From Novosphingobium aerophilum (GTDB lineage: Bacteria > Pseudomonadota > Alphaproteobacteria > Sphingomonadales > Sphingomonadaceae), in assembly GCF_014230305.1 (NCBI RefSeq), contig NZ_JACLAU010000018.1, positions 1 through 64,000 of the forward strand: a stretch of 64,000 bases of DNA, written 5' to 3'. Shown here in pieces: positions 1 to 7,529 of this stretch. The notes under the pieces are model-generated. The model searched no databases. It saw only the letters and a program-made list of their open reading frames with translations, and was not told the origin of the DNA. Position numbers and translations under genes: made by a program. Each line of letters starts with the position of its first letter. Position 1 is the first letter of the stretch.

Positions 1-253
1 CCATCAGCTCCGGCGCCACATCTCCCACGGCGCCGACCCGAAATCCCCATAGCGCAACGCCTGCCTCCCGCGGGTCGTACATGTCAGACTTTCGTACGCC
101 TCCCGGCGCCCGAAACCCTTCGACAAACCAGTCATTCCCCCTGAGGGCTCGAAGTGTCCGGTCGCGCTGAAACCGGTCGTTCGTCAAGTCGTTTTGCTGC
201 TCGCTGCTGGAGCTTAGGCGGGGCCCAAGCAAGAACGGCACGTTTTGTCCCAC
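1..253 (-). CDS. Possible partial ORF, function unknown
   Basis: A minus-strand frame stays open from inside the antiporter stop region down to the window edge and translates to a protein-like sequence (for example NDWFVEGFRAPGG, then SDMYDPREAGVALWGF). GTG codons at 253 and 241 are candidate starts; there is no ATG in frame here. It would lie 45 bp downstream of the antiporter gene on the same strand, so it could be the next operon gene. I do not recognise a family, and a chance open frame in GC-rich DNA remains possible. Confidence 0.3.
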   Translation of the reverse strand, partial: MGQNVPFLLGPRLSSSSEQQNDLTNDRFQRDRTLRALRGNDWFVEGFRAPGGVRKSDMYDPREAGVALWGFRVGAVGDVAPELM

Positions 254-297
254 ATAGGCCCCAAGCTGATGTTGCGACCGATGACGGAAGTCTGTGG

Positions 298-1578
298 TCA
301 GATGTCTGTCGGATGCCTGTGTCTTCCGTCCAACCAGGCCAGCACTTTCGCAATCGTGCCGCCTTGGACAACCACCGTGAAGAGCACCACGGCGTAGGTT
401 GCTGCGAGGACCACATCGCGTTCCGGTCCCTCCGGGAGGCCAAGGGCCAAAGCGATAGAAATACCGCCGCGCAGCCCGCCCCAGATGAGCGTTATCGGCA
501 CGACCGGCCCTGCCGCGCGCGCTTTGCCGAATGCTGAGAGAGGTAACAAAACAGAGAGTGATCGCGCGGCAAGCGACAAGATGATTGCGCCGCCGCCCAA
601 GACAAGCAAACCCGTGTCTCGCGGCACGGTGACCACCTCCAGGCCGATTAGGAGAAACAGCACTGTATTGAGGATGTCGTCGATCAGGTCCCAGAACTTG
701 TGGACATAATCCCGTGTTGTGTCGCTCATGGCATGAGCGACGCCGGCATTGCCGATGATCAACCCGGCGACAGCCATGGCAACGGGTCCGCTGACGTGCA
801 GCGGACTGGCGATCGCGTAACCGCCCATGACCGTGGCCAGACTGATCAGCACCTCGACCTTGTAATCGTCGATAGAGCGCATGGCGCGGTACGCGATCCA
901 GCCAATTACAAGCCCCAGCACAATGCCGCCTCCGGCCTCCTCGACGAACAGCAACGCACCATGAGCAAGGTCAAGGTGGACGCCGCTGACCGCTGCCGAA
1001 AGCAGGATCGCGAAAACCACGACCCCGACACCATCGTTGAACAAGCTCTCGCCCGCGACCGTTGCCTCGAGCAGCGGAGACACGCTGGTTCGCTTCAGGA
1101 CGCTCATCACCGACACGGGATCGGTCGGGCTGATCAGCGCACCGAACACGAAACACCATATGGGCGGAATTGCATAGCCCAATGCCTGCGTGAGCCACAG
1201 GAAACCTGCGCCGACGATCAGCGTTGATAGCAGCACTCCGATGGTGCTGAGGACCAGAATTGCCCAGCGCCCGCGGTGCAACTGCTGCCATGAAACATGC
1301 AATGCCCCGGCGAACAGCAAGAAGGACAGCATGCCGTCCATCAGCGTGGTGTGAAAGTCGATGCCGGCGATGAATTCCGCGATATCGTGGCTGACTGAAC
1401 TGGCAGGCAACAGTTCGTCGAGAGCGACGACGACCACCGATGCGACCGCGCCCATGACCGTGAGCCCGATTGATGAGGGCAGTCCAAGAAAACGGAAATT
1501 AATATAGCCCAGCACCGCGGCCAGGACGATCAGGATCGCTGCGGCATTGAACGGCGTTAGGGTCAATGTGCCTATCAT
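298..1578 (-). CDS. Sodium:proton antiporter, CPA1/NhaP type
   Basis: This 426-aa polytopic inner-membrane protein should exchange Na+ (or K+) for H+ and so serve pH and cation homeostasis. About 11-13 hydrophobic segments span the whole length. CPA1 hallmarks are visible: SPTDPVSV near residue 150, the ion-binding stretch GESLFNDGVG near 175, and WGGLRGG near 367 followed by a helix with Leu-Pro-Glu-Gly. The ATG at 1578 starts directly in the first membrane helix. There is no long cytoplasmic C-terminal regulatory domain, unlike plant or eukaryotic NHE proteins. It is divergent from the histidine kinase gene across a 260-bp spacer. Family assignment is firm; the transported ion is not determined by sequence. 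Confidence 0.9.
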   Translation of the reverse strand: MIGTLTLTPFNAAAILIVLAAVLGYINFRFLGLPSSIGLTVMGAVASVVVVALDELLPASSVSHDIAEFIAGIDFHTTLMDGMLSFLLFAGALHVSWQQLHRGRWAILVLSTIGVLLSTLIVGAGFLWLTQALGYAIPPIWCFVFGALISPTDPVSVMSVLKRTSVSPLLEATVAGESLFNDGVGVVVFAILLSAAVSGVHLDLAHGALLFVEEAGGGIVLGLVIGWIAYRAMRSIDDYKVEVLISLATVMGGYAIASPLHVSGPVAMAVAGLIIGNAGVAHAMSDTTRDYVHKFWDLIDDILNTVLFLLIGLEVVTVPRDTGLLVLGGGAIILSLAARSLSVLLPLSAFGKARAAGPVVPITLIWGGLRGGISIALALGLPEGPERDVVLAATYAVVLFTVVVQGGTIAKVLAWLDGRHRHPTDI

Positions 1579-1838
1579 CTAGTACTCTCACTAAAGCCCG
1601 ATAGGTGCGTTTCACCCCTAGCCGCGACCAATCGTGTCCCCGAAAACATTCACGAGCAAGCTCCGAACGTCATGGCCAACAGCAAACCGGGTTGCCAGGC
1701 CCAAGATCTTACATCCCTCACGGCTGAAGCTGCGACATTTGACATTGCAAATGATAGAGCGTCCCGGACGCTGGTTGACCGGCGCGACCGAGATGGCATG
1801 GGGGTTATTGGGCTGGTGCTCAATCACATCTGGAACGA
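1579..1838. other. Intergenic spacer between divergent genes
   Basis: This 260-bp stretch separates the antiporter (leftward) from the kinase (rightward) and must hold promoters for both. Short open frames on both strands overlap here but show no protein-like composition. I see no clear operator or repeat. Confidence 0.4.
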
Positions 1839-3437
1839 ATGATGCAGCAATCCCTTTTCCGACCACAATCAGGTTTGATGCTGGCCCGGGCCCGCGTCGC
1901 GATGGTCATTCTGTTTGGCATTTGGGTTGTTCTTGATTCAGACCAATCTGCACGTGCTGCGACTGAAGCTCTGCCCCTGTTTTTGCTTTATCTTGCAGCG
2001 TCGTTTTCGCTTCTGATCATAGCAAAACGAAGTTGGTGGTGGGATCATCACTTCGCGTTGGGCGGACTATTCGTTGATGGCATGATGTTCGTGACAGGTC
2101 TCTATTTAACCAAAGCGGTAACGCTTGATCTTTTTGGTGTATTTATAACACTTTTCGCCTTCATTATATTGAGTTCGGCAACACGATGGAATTTAAAAAT
2201 AACAATAACTATTTCTTTTTTGCTTGTTATTTCTTTCAGTTTAGTTGGATTAATTATCCATTTTTTTGAGCAAGAATTAGAGTGGGCCCCTTTGCTTCGT
2301 CGACTGGGCTACATGTCTCTCCTGGCCGTCTTGCTGGTATGGTTTGTCCGCAGCCGCCCATGGGGTGTCGTACCTCGCTTTGCTCCAATTTCGGCATTTG
2401 AGGGTCACGACCCGCTAGATGACCTGCTAAGGTACTGCATGTCCGTTTGCGCGGCCAATTCAGGCTTCGTAACCTGGCTGGAAGACGGAAGTGATACGTT
2501 GCGGATTGTCGGCCGGAGCGGTGTGCAGCTTCGACAAGCGCCATCGCAGCAAGATAACCCCTTTCTGTTCGATGTAGAGAGGCGGCGCGTCTTGATGATC
2601 GAACGAGAGGGACGGTTTAGTACCATTCAAGGCGAGGCTGCGGCAGGAGTATTCGGCGACGCGCTAGAGGGCGAGGGCCTTGCGATCCCCTTTCGGGCGC
2701 GAGCAGGGCGCGGGCAGCTCGTATTGGGTGGTCTACATTCTCTATGTTTCGACGACCTATACCTTGCGATGGGCATGGCTGAAGAGCTTGCAAGGGCTCT
2801 CGACGACGAGGCGGGGCAGGCGATAGCTAGGGAACTCGCTATGTCCCGGCTACGCGCACAGTTGGCGGCGGACCTGCACGACGGGGTCTCCCAAACACTT
2901 GCAGGCGTACAATTCCGGTTGGAAGCTCTCAGGAGCCAAATGGTCGCAGGAGTTGCCTCGCCCGACGACGTCATGAAGATCAGTCAGGGCGTTGCTGCCG
3001 AGCAGCAGCATGTCAGGACCATGATTGATTGGCTGCATCGCGGCACAATATCGTCTGGTCAGAGGGATCTTCGGCAGGAACTGGCGTCGTTGGTTGCGAC
3101 TTTGGCTGGGCAGTGGGACGTAGATATCGAGTTTGATGAGGGTGGCAACCGCATCCCCGTGTCGACCACCTTGGTATACGAATTTCAACAGATACTGCGT
3201 GAGGCGATCGCAAATGCCGTTCGGCATGGCGGTGCCAAGCACATTCTGCTGACGCTGGCCAATCACACGGACGGTGCCTTCGAGATGGAGGTTCGGGATA
3301 ACGGGTCGGGCTGCGCTGCAGGAATTGAGCCGCTATCGATCGCCAAGCGTGTAAAGGCTATGGGTGGGGCCTTGAGGTTTAGCTCAAGTTCGACCCATAC
3401 CAGCGTTCTGATCCAGCTGCCGGGAACATCAACTTGA
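1839..3437 (+). CDS. Membrane sensor histidine kinase, NarL/DegS (HPK7) class
   Basis: This 532-aa kinase is predicted to phosphorylate the response regulator encoded immediately after it. The first about 170 residues contain five or six hydrophobic helices, and the coding DNA there is markedly AT-rich (about 2100-2280). A GAF-like or unassigned sensor segment follows (about 185-310). The HisKA_3 dimerisation box is ADLHDGVSQTL with the phospho-accepting His near 346. The HATPase_c N-box REAIANAVRHG is near 455 and the G1 box DNGSGC near 487. The usual glycine-rich G2 loop is replaced by PLSIAKRVKAMGG, so the ATP lid is divergent. The stop overlaps the next start by 4 nt. Start chosen at the first of two adjacent ATGs. 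Confidence 0.88.
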   Translation: MMQQSLFRPQSGLMLARARVAMVILFGIWVVLDSDQSARAATEALPLFLLYLAASFSLLIIAKRSWWWDHHFALGGLFVDGMMFVTGLYLTKAVTLDLFGVFITLFAFIILSSATRWNLKITITISFLLVISFSLVGLIIHFFEQELEWAPLLRRLGYMSLLAVLLVWFVRSRPWGVVPRFAPISAFEGHDPLDDLLRYCMSVCAANSGFVTWLEDGSDTLRIVGRSGVQLRQAPSQQDNPFLFDVERRRVLMIEREGRFSTIQGEAAAGVFGDALEGEGLAIPFRARAGRGQLVLGGLHSLCFDDLYLAMGMAEELARALDDEAGQAIARELAMSRLRAQLAADLHDGVSQTLAGVQFRLEALRSQMVAGVASPDDVMKISQGVAAEQQHVRTMIDWLHRGTISSGQRDLRQELASLVATLAGQWDVDIEFDEGGNRIPVSTTLVYEFQQILREAIANAVRHGGAKHILLTLANHTDGAFEMEVRDNGSGCAAGIEPLSIAKRVKAMGGALRFSSSSTHTSVLIQLPGTST

Positions 3438-4057
3438 GTCGAATTGTGGTCGCCGATGATCATGCTTACCTGCGCGCGGGGTTGGAAACCGTTCTAACCA
3501 GCGCGGGACATGAGATTGTGGCCTCAGTAGGTGATGGCCATGCCGCCGAAATGGCGATAGCGCGCTGCGATCCCGACATTGTTGTTCTGGACGTCCGTAT
3601 GCCGCTCAAAACCGGCATCGATATTCTGCAAGCGCTACGGTCCGCCGGTGATGACCGAAAGGTCGTCCTGTTGACCGCGACACTGGACGACGCCTCGTTG
3701 GTTGCGGCCATCAAGGCAAAAGTCGATGCCATCGTTATGAAAGATGAGCCGGCACCCGCACTCCAGCAGGCGATTGTCATTGTGACACAGGGGCAGCGTT
3801 CGATTCCCTTGACCCTCATGGATCGAGCATTTGAGCTCGCCACGAAGAGCGCTGTGCCCGATCCGCTTGGAACGCTGTCAGAGCGCGATCGACGGATTGC
3901 CGAATTCGCCGCTGCCGGACTGAAAAATCGCCAGATCGCTGAACAATTGGGGCTCTCGGAAGGGGCCATCAAGGTCTACTTGCACCGGATTTTCGACAAG
4001 CTCGGTATCGGCAACCGGACAGAGCTTGCTCTACTCGTTACACGTGCTCAATCCTGA
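3434..4057 (+). CDS. Two-component response regulator, NarL/FixJ family
   Basis: This 207-aa cytoplasmic transcription factor has an N-terminal receiver domain and a C-terminal LuxR-type helix-turn-helix. Receiver residues are intact: the acidic pair D8-D9, phospho-acceptor D53 in VVLDVRMP, T81 and K103 (VMKDEP). The DNA-binding part begins near residue 142 (LSERDRRIAEFAAAGLKNRQIA) and ends with the recognition helix SEGAIKVYLHRIF. The start is TTG at 3434, which overlaps the kinase stop as TTGA; this suggests translational coupling and that the two are partners. No ATG lies near enough upstream without entering the kinase gene. The regulon is unknown; the next gene is an Flp pilin. Confidence 0.9.
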   Translation: MSRIVVADDHAYLRAGLETVLTSAGHEIVASVGDGHAAEMAIARCDPDIVVLDVRMPLKTGIDILQALRSAGDDRKVVLLTATLDDASLVAAIKAKVDAIVMKDEPAPALQQAIVIVTQGQRSIPLTLMDRAFELATKSAVPDPLGTLSERDRRIAEFAAAGLKNRQIAEQLGLSEGAIKVYLHRIFDKLGIGNRTELALLVTRAQS

Positions 4058-4270
4058 ACCTAATTCAGCGACCCGAGCGCAAACCTATCTGCCCGCGCGG
4101 CGACGGTAATCGCAACAAGTAGGCCGTTCTCCGATCGCGTAGCAGGCCAAGCTGCACAGCACTGCTACCAAAAATAACGACTGGTTGTAACTTTAGTTAG
4201 TTATTAAGAATTGGTGACTAGACCTTCGCAAGTCGAGCGGGAAGCCGGCTCGCTGAAAGGGGTTACGACC

Positions 4271-4444
4271 ATGAAATCACTACGCGCACTTCTGCACTCT
4301 GAAGAGGGGGCTACGGCCATCGAGTACGGCCTGATTGCCGCTCTGATCGCCGTTGCCGTGATGACCACTGTTTCGGGCTTGGGAAGCCAGCTCAAGACCA
4401 CTTTTTCGAAGACCTCGTCGCAGCTTAACACTGCCAATGCCTGA
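4271..4444 (+). CDS. Flp/Fap-type type IVb pilin
   Basis: A 57-aa pre-pilin. The N-terminus MKSLRALLHSEEGATAIEYG carries the type IVb prepilin site: cleavage by a TadV-like peptidase is expected after the Gly of SEEG, giving ATAIEYG with the conserved Glu-Tyr pair. One hydrophobic helix follows (LIAALIAVAVMTTVSGLG), then a short polar tail. The ATG at 4271 has an AAAGGGG ribosome-binding site a few bases upstream; the longer in-frame extension to 4211 adds non-pilin sequence. The Tad assembly genes needed to build a pilus are not in this window, so this is an orphan or remote pilin gene. Confidence 0.88.
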   Translation: MKSLRALLHSEEGATAIEYGLIAALIAVAVMTTVSGLGSQLKTTFSKTSSQLNTANA

Positions 4445-4538
4445 AGCCGCGGGGCTCGACGTCTAGCAGTCGCGTCGGGTCCTTCGGGTGCACTTCCGCC
4501 TTCGGGTGCGATTATCGGTCGCGTTAACAGGTTGAGCG

Positions 4539-4573
4539 CACGTGCTGGAGACCGTGGGGGTCTCCAGCACGTG
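4539..4573. repeat. Perfect 15-bp inverted repeat (hairpin)
   Basis: CACGTGCTGGAGACC at 4539-4553 is repeated exactly in reverse complement at 4559-4573, with a 5-nt loop. No T-tract follows on either side, so it is not a typical intrinsic terminator. It sits directly upstream of the IS66 fragment. Confidence 0.7.
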
Positions 4574-4589
4574 TGTTACAGTGGCCGCA

Positions 4590-4748
4590 CCCGCCATAGA
4601 GACCTGCAAGCTCAATGGAGTCGAGCCGCAGGCTTGCATCGCTGACGTCATCGCCAAAGTTGCCGGTGACTGGCCCGCAGCGGGCTGGGACGAGCTCATG
4701 CCGTGGAACTGGCGTCCAGACTTCCGGGCGATCGCCAAAGCCGCTTAG
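4590..4748 (+). pseudogene. Remnant of IS66-family transposase TnpC (C-terminal end)
   Basis: About 50 codons in the plus frame match the small C-terminal domain of IS66 TnpC: IETCKLNGVEPQACIADVIA followed by DELMPWNWRP. In intact IS66 elements this domain ends a protein of about 500 residues; nothing of the DDE core is found upstream, and the frame begins at an ATG inside the 15-bp hairpin. The stop region reads GCCGCTTAG, resembling an IS66 end sequence. This is therefore a truncated insertion-sequence relic, not a functional gene. Confidence 0.75.
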
Positions 4749-4906
4749 GCAATGATGCAACCTGTTTCGTTGTGGTTATCGGCGTATCTCACGTCAGTTT
4801 TGCAGATCGAGCAAGAAGTGCCGTGGGCCACCGGCTAACAGACTTGATGGATGTTTCCAACATCACCTGTCACACTTCCTTCGGACTATTTACTGGGAAG
4901 ATGTGA

Positions 4907-5392
4907 TCATGACAGTGTTGTTTCCACGGGGCTACGCGACCCAAGCTCATTCGCCACCGCACTGGCAAAGCTTTGGAGCTTTTGCTGATCAATGGCCAAG
5001 GCCGGCATCGGGGCCGACAGCCACGCCAACAGTTCTACCACTTCGCTGTCAGGCGGCAGGAACATCTTTCGCGTTAAAGTTGGTGCGTGCAGCGCAATGG
5101 CACCGGCCATGACAGGCTTTGGATCGCCAAAAAACTCTGGAAATTTAACCAATGGGTCAGCAGATGAACGAACTCTCAGTGCTGCAGAAAAAACGAATGC
5201 GAGCTGCCCATTCGCTTCTTTCGGGGTCAGAAACTTGTTCGACCGGACGGCTTCATGATCACCAGTCCGGGTGATGAGCAGCCGTTTGCCGACAATATGG
5301 ATCGGCCGAAACTGGAAAAACCGTAGCAAGGGTTGCAACAGCTTACCTTCGACCATGCCTTTGATTTCGCGTCGAAGCTCTAGATCGGTCAC
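4907..5392 (-). CDS. Hypothetical protein overlapping the 3' end of hipA
   Basis: A 161-aa ORF of unknown family. Its GTG start (5392) overlaps the hipA stop as GTGA, so it would be translationally coupled as third gene of the hipB-hipA operon. The frame is also open upstream of the GTG into hipA (HEAAKENLAQNVLPV), so it may be a displaced continuation of HipA rather than a separate gene. The sequence has charged and hydrophobic blocks typical of a soluble protein (VTDLELRREIKGMVEGKLL near the start) but no motif I can name. Composition is less GC-rich than the flanking core genes. Confidence 0.45.
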   Translation of the reverse strand: MTDLELRREIKGMVEGKLLQPLLRFFQFRPIHIVGKRLLITRTGDHEAVRSNKFLTPKEANGQLAFVFSAALRVRSSADPLVKFPEFFGDPKPVMAGAIALHAPTLTRKMFLPPDSEVVELLAWLSAPMPALAIDQQKLQSFASAVANELGSRSPVETTLS

Positions 5393-6480
5393 CGGCAGGA
5401 CGTTCTGGGCCAGATTTTCCTTGGCAGCCTCATGCGCCGCCAGTGGCGACCGTAGATGTGCCGACCGCGGCGCTGACCCCCGATCGCCTGGGCGTGGTTC
5501 TGGGTGATGTTGGTCCAGGCGAGGCCCGACATCAGATCATACAGCGGGGCAAGCTGCGGGGCACCGGGGCCGAGCAGGATCGAGTAGTTTTTCGCGTGGG
5601 AGTCCACGTTGCCGATGGCGATATTGAAGATCACGGCGTCCAGCAGCCGGGTGATGTCGCGCGCCGTCATATGCTGGCGGACAACCGCGAACATGTCGGC
5701 GATTGAGGGGCCGCGCTTGCCGGTGCCGTTGAATTCATACTTGGCGGCAGGCGGGCGCCCGAGGGCTTGGCAGAAGTCTTCCTGATGGAGGCGGCGCACG
5801 TTGTTGCCGGTGCCCGTCCGGTCATAGCGCTCGATCAGCAGGTAGCATCGTTGCCCTGCAAGGCCTGTGGTGACCGGCGCGACATTGAGACCGATCCTGC
5901 GAGCGAGAACCATGCACAGCGCCTCATTCTGGACGCTGCTGGGCAGGCGTGGATTGTCGGGCTTGAGGATGTGGGTGGAGGGCGCGCCGTTGATCGGCAC
6001 GGCGATCTGACCGTCGATGATCGCCACCGGCAGCTTCTCCTGCGCGCCGGCTAGGCTCATCGAGACGCCGCCCTCGCCGACCAGGAATGGCCGCGCTGGC
6101 AGTTCCTCGATGATCCGCGCCAGTGCGTCGGCATCCGGGATCGTGCGATAGCCGGGCTTGCCGCGCGGCTGCTGCGGAGCGATGCTGAGCGCGCCTGCCA
6201 GATCGTTGCCGGTCTGGGCTATCAGGCCGAGCGCGTCCTCCGGCGCTGCACCGAGCGCGCGCGTCATGGCGCGCAGCGGTTCGCCCTCGGGCAGGAGGTT
6301 CATCAGCCAAGGGAGGACCTGTTCTCCCTCATAGGGCTCTGGCCGGATCGGCATGGCCAGCGAGACCGGGAAGCTATCAGCGGATGATCGCCAGGCATCC
6401 GCATAGGCAAGGCGGGTTGCCTGCGCGTCCGCGCTGATCGTGGCGACCAGACGGTCTTCGTAGTGAACGGGAAGGTCCAC
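5389..6480 (-). CDS. hipA: HipA-like serine/threonine kinase (toxin-like), short C-terminus
   Basis: A 363-aa protein of the HipA kinase family. In E. coli HipA phosphorylates glutamyl-tRNA synthetase and causes growth arrest when not held by HipB. Visible landmarks are the N-terminal HipA couple region (YEDRLVATI, MPIRPEPYEG), the kinase N-lobe (SLAGAQEKLPVAI), the catalytic loop NVDSHAKN near residue 295 and the metal-binding DLMSGLAW region. After YGRHWRRM the sequence becomes Arg/Pro-rich and stops, about 50-70 residues earlier than usual; the other frame stays open, suggesting a frameshift. Start is GTG at 6480, 2 nt after the hipB stop. Target and toxicity are inferred only. Confidence 0.82.
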   Translation of the reverse strand: MDLPVHYEDRLVATISADAQATRLAYADAWRSSADSFPVSLAMPIRPEPYEGEQVLPWLMNLLPEGEPLRAMTRALGAAPEDALGLIAQTGNDLAGALSIAPQQPRGKPGYRTIPDADALARIIEELPARPFLVGEGGVSMSLAGAQEKLPVAIIDGQIAVPINGAPSTHILKPDNPRLPSSVQNEALCMVLARRIGLNVAPVTTGLAGQRCYLLIERYDRTGTGNNVRRLHQEDFCQALGRPPAAKYEFNGTGKRGPSIADMFAVVRQHMTARDITRLLDAVIFNIAIGNVDSHAKNYSILLGPGAPQLAPLYDLMSGLAWTNITQNHAQAIGGQRRGRHIYGRHWRRMRLPRKIWPRTSCR

Positions 6481-6482
6481 CG

Positions 6483-6698
6483 TCAGGCCTGCGGAATGCC
6501 GGTTGCGGTGAGCCGCAGGCCGACTGCCTTGGCTGCGGCGAGTGCCTTGCCGAGCTGCGCAGTGGGCTTCCCAGCTTCCAGATCGACGATGAAACGTTCG
6601 CCGCTATTGATGGCGAGCGCCAGCTCCCGTTGAGTAAGGCCTAGGGCCTTGCGGGCGGAGGCAACGGCTGCACCGAATTGGGTTGCGTTGTCGATCAT
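6483..6698 (-). CDS. hipB: HipB-like XRE-family antitoxin/repressor
   Basis: A 71-aa helix-turn-helix protein (residues about 7-60) with LGLTQRELALAINSGERFIVDLEAGK as the HTH core, described here in part: helix 2 is TQRELALAI and the recognition helix follows GERF. It should bind DNA upstream of its own operon, repress it, and bind the kinase HipA. The ATG at 6698 (MIDNATQFG) is preferred over the longer frame opening at 6776 because the extension reads through two of the operator-like repeats. The gene is followed after 2 nt by hipA. The C-terminus (GLRLTATG) resembles that of Y4mF-type HipB proteins. Confidence 0.85.
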   Translation of the reverse strand: MIDNATQFGAAVASARKALGLTQRELALAINSGERFIVDLEAGKPTAQLGKALAAAKAVGLRLTATGIPQA

Positions 6699-6704
6699 GT
6701 CAGT

Positions 6705-6819
6705 CTTACCGATCGGGAAGATCGCATACAGCAAGCCACGTTTCAAGAGAAACCTTACCGATCGGGAAGAATGCAAACGAAAATCCAGCCCTAGGCTTAA
6801 TATCTTACCGTTCGGGAAG
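6705..6819. promoter_or_regulatory. Three operator-like repeats upstream of hipB
   Basis: Near-palindromic 16-mers CTTACCGATCGGGAAG occur at 6705-6720 and 6754-6769, and CTTACCGTTCGGGAAG at 6804-6819. Starts are 49 and 50 bp apart, close to five helical turns, so bound repressors would lie on the same face. The proximal copy ends 6 bp before the hipB start codon. Known HipB proteins bind several palindromic operators upstream of hipBA; the assignment here is inferred from position and symmetry. Confidence 0.75.
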
Positions 6820-7449
6820 TTATGCTGGCAAGGCTACTCCATGCGAAACCCTGAGATGGGCAGCGAATGCACGATCAGTCTGCTGAACGAGAAAAACAAA
6901 ATGCTTGCGGCATTCGTTCAATAGATTCAGCGTGAGCCTCGCTTGCCCGTTATCGCCCTGTAGCCAGTCTACGTCGCCTGGAAGCTCGAAGCCATGGGCA
7001 ATTGAATGCCGAACCAATACCCAAGTATTTGTTCGTCTTCGAGTTTCCGATTGATTCCACTGCCTTCTCCCTTGGCACCATTCCCAGCTCGGCCAAGGGC
7101 TGAAATCGAAGGAATCTTGAAACAGGTCCCTCACTTTTACATCGTCGGGGGTGTTGAACTTTTTGACCGCATTCAAGATGGCGGACCGCCTTAGCTGAAA
7201 GATATGCATAGACCATGCCGGGCTAGCAGCTAGGGGATCCCGCATTTGAACGTTGATTAGATCGAGTGCCTCCCTAATGACCTTTTCGACATAAGCCTGC
7301 CATGCGGCTACTGTCAGGACCACACCGGCACGATGCAATGCATCCTGTTCGTAGCGACGCCCCCGACCGGCCCGAAGTTTACCATGAATAGCAATCAGCT
7401 GATCGACAAGACCGAGTTGGGTTTCAAAACTTGATCGAGCTTCTGACAT
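6820..7449 (-). CDS. HEPN-domain protein (RiboL-PSP-HEPN-like), possible RNase
   Basis: A 209-aa soluble, helix-rich protein. The N-terminal half contains a helix common to RiboL-PSP-HEPN proteins (AGVVLTVAAWQAYVEKVIRE, residues 41-60). The central part has a VRHSIAHG segment placing R147 and H152 in the R-x4-H arrangement that forms the active site of HEPN ribonucleases. HEPN proteins are frequent in toxin-antitoxin, abortive-infection and RNA-processing systems. It lies upstream of hipB on the same strand, with the distal operator-like site beginning directly after its stop codon, and downstream of an integrase, so an accessory defence or toxin role is plausible. No dedicated antitoxin is obvious. 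Confidence 0.7.
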   Translation of the reverse strand: MSEARSSFETQLGLVDQLIAIHGKLRAGRGRRYEQDALHRAGVVLTVAAWQAYVEKVIREALDLINVQMRDPLAASPAWSMHIFQLRRSAILNAVKKFNTPDDVKVRDLFQDSFDFSPWPSWEWCQGRRQWNQSETRRRTNTWVLVRHSIAHGFELPGDVDWLQGDNGQARLTLNLLNECRKHFVFLVQQTDRAFAAHLRVSHGVALPA

Positions 7450-7529
7450 TCTTCGCCCCTATGACCGTCACCGCATTGCCACATCAGCGAACGAGTCCCA
7501 AGGACAGCCTTGGCCACCTCAACGTGAAT

